Shown: in pieces, positions 1 to 4,823 of the stretch
Layout: every line of letters begins with the position of its first letter
How positions within the stretch are numbered: the stretch's first letter is position 1
Source: Treponema sp.
GTDB lineage: Bacteria > Spirochaetota > Spirochaetia > Treponematales > Breznakiellaceae
Reading direction: 5' to 3'
Assembly: GCA_031259035.1 (NCBI GenBank)
Contig: JAIRLZ010000146.1
Coordinates: 1 to 7,022 of the forward strand
Length of the DNA: 7,022 nt
Position numbers and translations under genes: made by a program
Notes under the pieces: generated by a model
Told to the model about the DNA's origin: nothing
The model's database searches: none
What the model saw: the letters and a program-made list of their open reading frames with translations, nothing else

Positions 1-76
1 AAACAAAATGCACAGCATTTTGTTTTAATTGCTTACGCAATTAGGAAATAACATGACCAAACGGTCATGTTATTTC
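1..76. repeat. Three contiguous stem-loops, possible bidirectional terminator or REP-like element
   Basis: Three perfect inverted repeats lie end to end. The first has an 11-bp stem (1-11 with 15-25) and loop ACA. The second has a 7-bp stem (26-32 with 37-43) and loop TTAC. The third has a 14-bp stem (45-58 with 63-76) and loop AAAC. The block is AT-rich and lies 37 bases beyond the stop of the minus-strand dehydrogenase gene, so it could end or stabilise that transcript. None of the hairpins is followed by a clean T-run, although the 3' arms are T-rich. The first stem touches the window edge and may continue outside. The structure is seen directly; the role is inferred. Confidence 0.6.
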
Positions 77-113
77 TGAACAGTTCCTTAGGTAAAATCA
101 ACCGCGCCTCACA

Positions 114-869
114 TTAGCTTTTACGCAGTCTCCGCATCATGGCGGCAAGCCGCATCTTTAGACTCGCAGGCGCTATGCGGGCCAGGTTGTTCATAAACCC
201 CGGTATCATCACGGCTTTGTTCCGCGTCAGGTTGCGGCAGGCAAATTCGGCCACCGTCTCGGGGTCGGCGCACATTGGCGGCGCTTTCATCCCTTCCCTG
301 TCGAAAAATCCGGTTTTGGTGGTGTTGGGGCATAGGGCGCAGACCTGTACGCCGCGGCCTTTCGCCTCGTAACGGATTGCGCGGGTGTAGCTGAGTACAA
401 AGGCTTTGCTGGCAAAATAGGTGGAGCTATAGGGACCCGGCTGAAAGGCGGCTGCCGAAGCTACGTTCAATATCTTGCCGCCGCCCTTCTGGTACATCCC
501 GGGCAGAAACAGCTTGCAAAGCTGAACCAGAGCTATCATATTCAGGCGCATCAAAACTTCATCGGCTTCATAGTCGATTTCTTCGGTGGCGTCAACCAAG
601 CCGATTCCCGCGTTATTCACCAGAATATCCACCTCTAAACCTGCCCGGACGATTTGTTCATACAGGTTTTTTGCGCCGCCCGGCTGGCTCAAATCCTGGA
701 CGAAAGCCTCTACAGCATGTCCGAATTCTTTTTCCAGCCGCGCCTTGGCGGCGGACAGCCGGTCCGCGTTGGATCCGTTGATAATGATGTGACACCCTCT
801 TTTGCTGAACGACCGGGCCAACTCAAACCCAATGCCGCCGCTTCCTCCGGTGATTAACACTCGCGCCAT
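114..869 (-). CDS. Short-chain dehydrogenase/reductase (SDR family)
   Basis: This 251-residue protein is a classical SDR, a cytoplasmic NAD(P)-dependent oxidoreductase. The cofactor motif TGGSGGIG is at residues 7-14, NNAG at 85-88, and the catalytic tetrad is Asn110, Ser138, Tyr151 and Lys155 (YFASK). CPNTTKTGFF, near residue 180, matches the segment after the active site in the DltE-like SDR subgroup (COG0300). The length is normal and all key residues are intact, so it should be active; its substrate cannot be read from sequence. The ATG is supported by AAGGAAG (877-883 on the opposite strand), 7 bases upstream. It lies 69 bases downstream of the porin-like gene on the same strand with a hairpin between them, so co-transcription with a processing or attenuation site is plausible. 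Confidence 0.9.
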   Translation of the reverse strand: MARVLITGGSGGIGFELARSFSKRGCHIIINGSNADRLSAAKARLEKEFGHAVEAFVQDLSQPGGAKNLYEQIVRAGLEVDILVNNAGIGLVDATEEIDYEADEVLMRLNMIALVQLCKLFLPGMYQKGGGKILNVASAAAFQPGPYSSTYFASKAFVLSYTRAIRYEAKGRGVQVCALCPNTTKTGFFDREGMKAPPMCADPETVAEFACRNLTRNKAVMIPGFMNNLARIAPASLKMRLAAMMRRLRKS

Positions 870-895
870 TCCGTCGCTTCCTTATTTTCGTATGT

Positions 896-930
896 CCCGG
901 GAAGACTTGCGTCAGCAAGTCTTCCCCGGG
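896..930 (-). terminator. Strong intercistronic hairpin between porin-like gene and SDR gene
   Basis: A 12-bp perfect stem (899-910 with 915-926, loop GTCA) extends by three more G-C pairs (896-898 with 928-930) past one bulged C at 927. It starts about 9 bases after the stop codon of the upstream minus-strand gene and ends just before the SDR ribosome binding site. No T-run follows on the minus strand, so it is not a textbook intrinsic terminator. It may protect the 3' end of the porin mRNA or reduce read-through into the SDR gene. Confidence 0.5.
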
Positions 931-938
931 GCCGCACA

Positions 939-2537
939 TCAGAATATAAAGTCCAGACCGATGCCGATAGTATGGCTGTGGAAATCCAGCTTGTCGTAGT
1001 CGATGCCCTTGTAGTCTTTGTAATCTGTCTGTGAATACTTGTAGTAAGCCTGCGCGCGCCACGCGCCAAAGGCGGCAAGAGTAATATCAAACGGCACTTT
1101 GACGGCAATATGCGGCGTTTCCAGGACATCTTGGCACAATCCAATCTCAATCTCAGGCGATACCCTGATCGTTGATGTCAGTTGATACGAGACGCTCGGC
1201 GTAAAGCGAAAATACGGGGAATTCGCATATTTGTCGGTGTCAAACACGTCTCCACCGTAGAATTCCTGGTACATCACGATGCCCACGTAGAGCTTGGGCA
1301 GAATCTGGTAGCCGATTGTCTCATCGACGACGCCGTACCCGAATTCGTTAAAGGCGGGAATGTTGTTGAACTGAGCCTGTACCTTAAAGGTGAGGTTTTT
1401 AACTGCCTTCAGGTTAAAACCCGCGAAACCGTACATGCCGTCGGCGAACATCTTGGGTACTGTCGAGGTAGCATAAGTTTCCATGTCAACCGACGCGTCC
1501 ACCAGTTTATCAGAGTGTTTGTAATGTGGTGCCAGAGGATGGTATTGGGCATAGGCGTTTGTTGAATTGGGGTCCATATACGAGCCGTCGCCGTAGTATT
1601 CGTACAGGTAGGTCTTCGACTCGTATTTATTCATCGGGTCAACGGCGCTGTCGAGCCGTACTCCCAACTGGGCGTTAAAGGGCGCCGAGGTATACGAAGC
1701 GCCCAGCCCCCATTCCTTGAGAAATTCTTCCACGCTGGCGTTCGCTATCACAGGGGTGGAATCCAGACCCATCAGTTTCATAACATACCGGGTGTTGGAA
1801 TTGACAAAAAAGAGCTGCCCGCCGATATCAAGCCCCTGAACTGGCATAAACTCGATACGCGCCGAGAGGTACCCTTCGCGGGAAAAGTAAAGGCCGCCGT
1901 TGGTAGCGCCTTCGGTTTTCCACACCCGCTCGCGGGTCATGTAATTTTCATCGTATAACTTGCCCACGCTGACCTTCAAAAAGTCGTCAAGGAAGGCGCC
2001 GTAAACGAAGAAGTACGCGGGCGTTATATTAAACCCGCCGCCTGAATTGTATCCATAGCCCTTGGGGTTCAATGTGTTGTTCTCGGGATTGTAATTGCCG
2101 TCATAATAGTTGTTGTTCGGGCCGAAGAGTTGGGCGCGCAGCATGATGAATTCGCCGAAATTGCCGTTCTTCAGGTGAAAAGACAACTCGGCGCGGTTCT
2201 CCTCCATCTGGGGGTTTATCCCGGATAAGGCTGAAAAATCCTCACCGTACTGGTGGGTCCAGCTGGCAGATGCGCCGACGATAACACGCCCGTCAATGCT
2301 TAACTCGCCCATAGGCGTACTGACGCTCGGCTTCGCGTGGGGGGGGGGGGGGCTTGCGGCGGGGGCGGCGGGCGCGGCGGCGGCTATCGCGGCTTGAATC
2401 TCCGCCGGCGACTTGCCGGCGGCATAAGCGGCCTTCGCGGCCTCAAGTTGTTCCGGCGTCATGTCAGAGGGAACCTGCGCGGTAAGAGACGCGGCGGCAA
2501 AAGCCAGACACAAGATTGCAACTGCTATTCTTTTCAT
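939..2537 (-). CDS. Exported outer-membrane beta-barrel (porin-like) protein with a C14 tract, putatively phase-variable
   Basis: The 532-residue product begins with a clear signal peptide: MKR, then a hydrophobic stretch to about residue 18, with likely cleavage after LTA at 18-20. An Ala-rich helical segment (about 27-55) and an Ala/Pro linker (56-75) follow. From about residue 77 to the end the protein is rich in aromatic and glycine residues, in alternating polar/apolar strands typical of outer-membrane barrels, and it ends in Phe (GLDFIF), the usual C-terminal signal for barrel insertion. The family was not recognised; porin or surface antigen is an inference. The ATG at 2537 is chosen because GGAGG sits 5 bases before it; an in-frame TTG at 2549 would overlap that site. 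The C14 tract encodes the end of Ser62, Pro63-66 and the start of His67, and the gene is in frame only at this length modulo three. Confidence 0.82.
   Translation of the reverse strand: MKRIAVAILCLAFAAASLTAQVPSDMTPEQLEAAKAAYAAGKSPAEIQAAIAAAAPAAPAASPPPPHAKPSVSTPMGELSIDGRVIVGASASWTHQYGEDFSALSGINPQMEENRAELSFHLKNGNFGEFIMLRAQLFGPNNNYYDGNYNPENNTLNPKGYGYNSGGGFNITPAYFFVYGAFLDDFLKVSVGKLYDENYMTRERVWKTEGATNGGLYFSREGYLSARIEFMPVQGLDIGGQLFFVNSNTRYVMKLMGLDSTPVIANASVEEFLKEWGLGASYTSAPFNAQLGVRLDSAVDPMNKYESKTYLYEYYGDGSYMDPNSTNAYAQYHPLAPHYKHSDKLVDASVDMETYATSTVPKMFADGMYGFAGFNLKAVKNLTFKVQAQFNNIPAFNEFGYGVVDETIGYQILPKLYVGIVMYQEFYGGDVFDTDKYANSPYFRFTPSVSYQLTSTIRVSPEIEIGLCQDVLETPHIAVKVPFDITLAAFGAWRAQAYYKYSQTDYKDYKGIDYDKLDFHSHTIGIGLDFIF
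2339..2352 (-). repeat. Homopolymeric C14 tract (G14 on plus strand), candidate slippage site
   Basis: Fourteen consecutive G on the plus strand (C on the coding strand) lie inside the porin-like gene, shortly after the signal peptide. With C14 the frame stays open. Reading by hand, C13 gives a TAA and C15 a TGA, each within about 17 codons after the tract. Long G/C runs in surface-protein genes are known slipped-strand phase-variation switches in Treponema, Neisseria and Campylobacter. Tract length is also prone to sequencing error. Confidence 0.85.
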
Positions 2538-2542
2538 AATTT

Positions 2543-2547
2543 CCTCC
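2543..2547 (-). promoter_or_regulatory. Ribosome binding site deciding the start of the porin-like gene
   Basis: GGAGG on the minus strand, 5 bases before the ATG at 2537. It excludes the upstream in-frame TTG at 2549, which overlaps this site, and puts the signal peptide directly at the N-terminus. Confidence 0.8.
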
Positions 2548-2563
2548 AAAAATTTGATGTTTT

Positions 2564-2600
2564 CCCTCTATAAATGAGGGTTTTTATATACATTATTATG
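2564..2600 (-). promoter_or_regulatory. Probable promoter and leader hairpin of the porin-like gene
   Basis: On the minus strand an AT-rich block contains overlapping -10-like hexamers TATATA and TATAAA (2583-2590), about 50 bases before the start codon. A convincing -35 box was not found. Just downstream is a small inverted repeat, CCCTC (2580-2576) with GAGGG (2568-2564), that would lie in or near the mRNA leader. The assignment rests on position and base composition only. Confidence 0.3.
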
Positions 2601-2635
2601 GAGGCGGTTTTGAAAAGGGGGTTAGGACGATTTTG

Positions 2636-2683
2636 ATTGAAATTCATACAGTTTTTGGTTATGAGTGATTTTTTGAAAAAAAG
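2636..2683 (+). repeat. Promoter-containing direct repeat, copy 1
   Basis: This 48-base segment matches 2858-2905 at 39 of 48 positions with no gaps. It contains TTGAAA (2637-2642), a 17-base spacer and TATGAG (2660-2665), so its promoter geometry is identical to copy 2 but the -10 box is weaker. No gene with a ribosome binding site follows it directly. It may be a relic of a duplicated upstream region, a second weak promoter for the regulator, or a duplicated regulator-binding region. Confidence 0.55.
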
Positions 2684-2759
2684 GCGTTGCGGACGCTTGG
2701 CTTTATATCCAATCAGGCCGCTCCTTTTTAATAGAGTTGTTCAAAAACCTCAGTTTCTG

Positions 2760-2807
2760 GAGCTTGTTCCAAAACGCGCCTTATGGCGTCAGTTTTGGAA
2801 CAGGCTC
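2760..2807. repeat. Large palindrome (stem-loop), REP-like
   Basis: A 16-bp stem pairs 2760-2775 with 2792-2807, the only non-Watson-Crick pair being a G-T at 2764/2803. An inner 4-bp stem CGCC/GGCG (2777-2780 with 2785-2788) closes the loop TTAT. A related word, TTGTTCAAAAAC (2737-2748), lies just upstream and resembles the left arm TTGTTCCAAAAC, suggesting a degenerate second hairpin. The element sits in non-coding DNA between the two promoter-like repeats. There is no T-run for termination; a dispersed repeat or small non-autonomous element is possible. Confidence 0.6.
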
Positions 2808-2857
2808 AATCCTCTCCTATTTGCGAGTCCGGCTTAGACTTCAGGGCGGGGAAGTTC

Positions 2858-2905
2858 ATTGAAATTCATAGAATTTTTAGGTATGATGTATTTTTAGGAA
2901 AAAAG
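2858..2905 (+). repeat. Promoter-containing direct repeat, copy 2
   Basis: This is the partner of 2636-2683, offset by 222 bases, with 39 of 48 identical positions. The longest shared block is the first 13 bases, which include the -35 box. This copy leads straight into the ribosome binding site of the AraC-type gene. Confidence 0.55.
2859..2887 (+). promoter_or_regulatory. Sigma70-type promoter of the AraC-type regulator
   Basis: TTGAAA (2859-2864), an optimal 17-base spacer and TATGAT (2882-2887) form a near-consensus promoter. Transcription would start near 2894, giving a leader of only about 23 bases before the ATG at 2917. Confidence 0.65.
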
Positions 2906-2909
2906 AGGA
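2904..2909 (+). promoter_or_regulatory. Ribosome binding site for the start of the AraC-type regulator
   Basis: AGAGGA lies 7 bases before the ATG at 2917. With the promoter just upstream, it marks 2917 as the genuine start of the regulator gene. The ATG at 3093 lacks a properly spaced site. Confidence 0.65.
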
Positions 2910-2916
2910 TTATTGT

Positions 2917-3105
2917 ATGGCAAGCGAGAATGTTGAAACGGGAAAAACCCTTCACCTGCTGGGCGAAGCGGTACAGGCATGGGGCGTGAAGATACGGTTC
3001 TACGGAACGGAATTGCGCGGACTTGAAGACTTTGACGGCGGGATACGTTCGAGACTCTTCCAAAAAAGCGGCCCCCAGACCTTGCGCGGGAAATGCGGAA
3101 AATAA
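2917..3105 (+). CDS. N-terminal fragment of an AraC-type regulator, separated by a frameshift
   Basis: This frame encodes 62 residues, starting MASENVETGKTLHLL, and has the promoter and ribosome binding site expected of the real gene start. The segment with WGVKIRFYG and LEDFDGGIRSRLF resembles the beginning of the sensor domain in long (about 400-residue) AraC-type regulators; this is recalled family knowledge, not a search result. It runs out of frame at TAA 3103-3105, overlapping the next reading frame by 13 bases. Adding one base in the A6 run (3062-3067) or C5 run (3072-3076) would fuse it to the downstream frame. With an extra C the joint reads QKSGPPDLAREMRKITL, and the whole protein would be about 409 residues. 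It is either a real disruption, a sequencing error, or one half of a frameshift-controlled gene. Confidence 0.6.
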   Translation: MASENVETGKTLHLLGEAVQAWGVKIRFYGTELRGLEDFDGGIRSRLFQKSGPQTLRGKCGK

Positions 3106-4145
3106 CCCTCGGCGTGGTCGCCATGCTGGAAGACGCCTTGGAGTGCCACTATTGTCTTTTCAGATTGCCGGAAGGAGAGCGTTACTGCATTATCGGGCCT
3201 TGGGTTGTCGGACATTTCGGCGACGAAGATATAAACGCCATACTCTTTCGGTGCGCCGTACCGGCGCATCTGCGGGCCGAGATTGTCCACTATTACGAAT
3301 GGCTTCCCTTAGTATATGCGGCTGGCAGTTGGGAAAAAATGGCAATCCTTTTCATACAGGACCTGTACGGAACGGATACGGCGATCAGGATGCATACTCT
3401 GTTTCTCGGTCTCGGCGCTTCAGAGGAACCCTACAGTCCCAAACCGGAAGCGGTTCTGTCTATGAAAATTCTTGAGGAACGCTATAAAAACGAAAACGCC
3501 ATATTAGAGGCTATTACCGAAGGGAACACAAAAAAAGCCCTTCAAGCGCTCTCAGGCTTCAGGATTTCCTTTATAGAAAACCGGATACCCTCCGATCCAT
3601 TGAGAAACATAAAAAACTACCTGGTAATACTCAACACGCTTGTACGGAAAGCTGCGGAGCAGGGTTATGTCCATCCCATTCACATTGATGTGGTGTCATC
3701 CGAATTTTCAAAGGAGATCGAAGCCGCATCCACCGCCATTGAACTGAATCCGCTCGCCCCAAAAATGGTGCGCGGTTATTGCAGATTGGTCAGGGAATAC
3801 TCCATGCGGAACTATACGCCGGTTATTCGGGATGTCGTCAACGTTATAGAATACCACGTGCAGGAACCTCTGTCCCTTCATTACCTCGCCACACGCTTCA
3901 ACATTAATCCCAGCTATCTTTCAGCCCTGTTTAAGCGTGAAACCGGTGAAACCATCACCAGTTTTATCAACAATCGGCGTATACGGCTCGCCGGCATATT
4001 GCTACAGGACACCGCTTTGCACATTCAGGATGCCGCCGAGCAGTGCGGCTTCCTTGACATCAACTATTTCAACCGCCTTTTCAAACGTCATTACGGCAAA
4101 ACTCCACGTAATTTTCGCCGGGATCTGTGCAAGACTGGGAGATGA
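3093..4145 (+). CDS. AraC/XylS-family transcriptional regulator, main part (N-terminus probably in another frame)
   Basis: The 350-residue product ends in a complete AraC-type DNA-binding domain at about residues 245-344. The first helix-turn-helix covers LSLHYLATRFNINPSYLSAL. The second is IQDAAEQCGFLDINYFNRLF, followed by KRHYGKTPRNFR, the usual end of the domain. The N-terminal 240 residues are a probable ligand-sensing or dimerisation region of unknown specificity; LFRLPEGERYCIIGPW resembles the sensor part of long treponemal and clostridial AraC proteins. The ATG at 3093 has no well-spaced ribosome binding site, and the codons before it in the same frame (PPDLARE) read like protein, so the true start is most likely 2917 with a one-base frameshift between. 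The gene diverges from the porin-like gene, a possible but unproven target, and converges on atpC. Confidence 0.85.
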   Translation: MRKITLGVVAMLEDALECHYCLFRLPEGERYCIIGPWVVGHFGDEDINAILFRCAVPAHLRAEIVHYYEWLPLVYAAGSWEKMAILFIQDLYGTDTAIRMHTLFLGLGASEEPYSPKPEAVLSMKILEERYKNENAILEAITEGNTKKALQALSGFRISFIENRIPSDPLRNIKNYLVILNTLVRKAAEQGYVHPIHIDVVSSEFSKEIEAASTAIELNPLAPKMVRGYCRLVREYSMRNYTPVIRDVVNVIEYHVQEPLSLHYLATRFNINPSYLSALFKRETGETITSFINNRRIRLAGILLQDTALHIQDAAEQCGFLDINYFNRLFKRHYGKTPRNFRRDLCKTGR

Positions 4146-4158
4146 AGGCTTGGATGAC

Positions 4159-4296
4159 TTAGCCGGCGTCACTGTCTGCAATGAGCGTGTCGCCCTGAGC
4201 GACTTCTTCGGCAATGGTTGACAGCCCAAAGACCGCCGGAATTTCAAACGCCTTCGCCAAAATAGCGGTGGGGCTTGTCTGGGAACCCGCGCCCAT
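4159..4296 (-). pseudogene. Relic of PTS enzyme I (ptsI-like) phosphohistidine domain
   Basis: Minus-strand reading from 4296 gives 45 residues including GAGSQTSPTAILAKAF, EIPAVFGLSTI and GDTLIADSDAG. This matches the swivelling phosphohistidine domain of PEP:sugar phosphotransferase enzyme I, whose signature is G-G-x-T-S-H-T-A-I. Here the catalytic His is Pro (CAC to CCC would be one change), an in-frame TGA lies just upstream, and a TAA (4161-4159) interrupts where Lys would be expected before the next VI residues. Immediately upstream another frame gives RLTG, where enzyme I has a VTD-like segment, suggesting a frameshift too. No ribosome binding site or rest of the enzyme is present. It was not checked against a database; the alternative is a PEP-synthase-type domain, but SxTA fits enzyme I better. 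Confidence 0.55.
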
Positions 4297-4357
4297 TCCC
4301 CGTCAATCTGACCGCTCTCAATACGAACCGCAACAGAGGCTCTCTTGTGAAGGAGCG

Positions 4358-4391
4358 GGAAACGGAAGCGCCGCGCTTGGAGCGCCGTTCC
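4358..4391 (-). terminator. GC-rich imperfect stem-loop after atpC
   Basis: GGAAACGG (4358-4365) can pair with CCGTTCC (4385-4391) with one bulge, enclosing a small stem AAGCG/CGCTT (4366-4370 with 4374-4378). It starts 7 bases after the atpC stop on the minus strand. It is asymmetric and has no T-run, so termination here is only a possibility. Confidence 0.25.
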
Positions 4392-4397
4392 ATGCGC

Positions 4398-4823
4398 TTA
4401 CTCCGCCTTTTTCTTCCTCATTCCCCACGCTTTCAACCGCGCTTCAGCCCGCGCAAGGCTGATTTTCGCCCTGTCAACTTCAAATGTAAATCCGCCGCCG
4501 TTGTGTATGGCGTCTTCAGCGAGTTTCTTCTCTTCAACGGCGCGGGCGTAGTCTATCTCTTCGGGCAATTCAGCCGCGTCAACGAGCAAAACCGACTTAT
4601 GGCCCTTTACTTCAAGGATTCCCTCGGTGGCAAAGGCGATTTGCCACACGCCTTTTTTGTCTTTTATTTTGACAACGCCCGCCTGCGTGGGAGCGGTGAA
4701 AAACGTATGCCCCGCATACACTCCGATTTCACCGTCAACGAGCCGCGCGACAATACATTCCACCACATCTGAGTAAAACTTGCGGTAGGGGGTGTGAATT
4801 TCAAACGGAAATAACGCCGCCAT
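4398..4823 (-). CDS. atpC: F-type ATP synthase epsilon subunit
   Basis: The 141-residue product has the epsilon architecture: an N-terminal beta-sandwich (about 1-86) with GEIGVYAGH at 31-39, the counterpart of the family's G-x-x-G-x-x-x-G-H loop, then a two-helix C-terminal segment (about 87-135, from PEEIDYARA to ARAEARLKAW) that can act as a regulatory arm inhibiting ATP hydrolysis. Epsilon sits on the F1 central stalk with gamma and couples rotation to catalysis. The ATG at 4823 overlaps the atpD stop as TAATG, with AAGG 7 bases before it. A longer in-frame start at 4895 would add 24 Arg/Gly-rich residues lying inside atpD and not fitting the family, so it was rejected. This is the last gene of the operon. 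Confidence 0.92.
   Translation of the reverse strand: MAALFPFEIHTPYRKFYSDVVECIVARLVDGEIGVYAGHTFFTAPTQAGVVKIKDKKGVWQIAFATEGILEVKGHKSVLLVDAAELPEEIDYARAVEEKKLAEDAIHNGGGFTFEVDRAKISLARAEARLKAWGMRKKKAE

Noticed and set aside
1182..1565. Plus-strand 127-codon frame inside the porin-like gene
   Set aside because: It is antisense to a well-supported gene and has no promoter, ribosome binding site or recognisable domain.
2538..2549. TTG start giving a 536-residue porin-like protein
   Set aside because: The TTG overlaps the GGAGG ribosome binding site. The ATG at 2537 has correct spacing and puts the signal peptide at the N-terminus.
2564..2585. CCCTC...GAGGG followed by TTTTT as a plus-strand terminator
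   Set aside because: The stem is only 5 bp with a 7-base loop, and no plus-strand gene lies upstream. It is better read as part of the leader of the divergent porin-like gene.
2637..2837. Possible small gene after promoter-like copy 1
   Set aside because: It begins with the TTG of the -35 box itself, so it could not be translated from that promoter, and it runs through the palindrome. It has no ribosome binding site.
3023..3475. Plus-strand 150-codon frame overlapping the regulator
   Set aside because: It is in the third frame across the AraC coding region. Its product is Arg-rich and low in recognisable structure, while the other two frames match the regulator.
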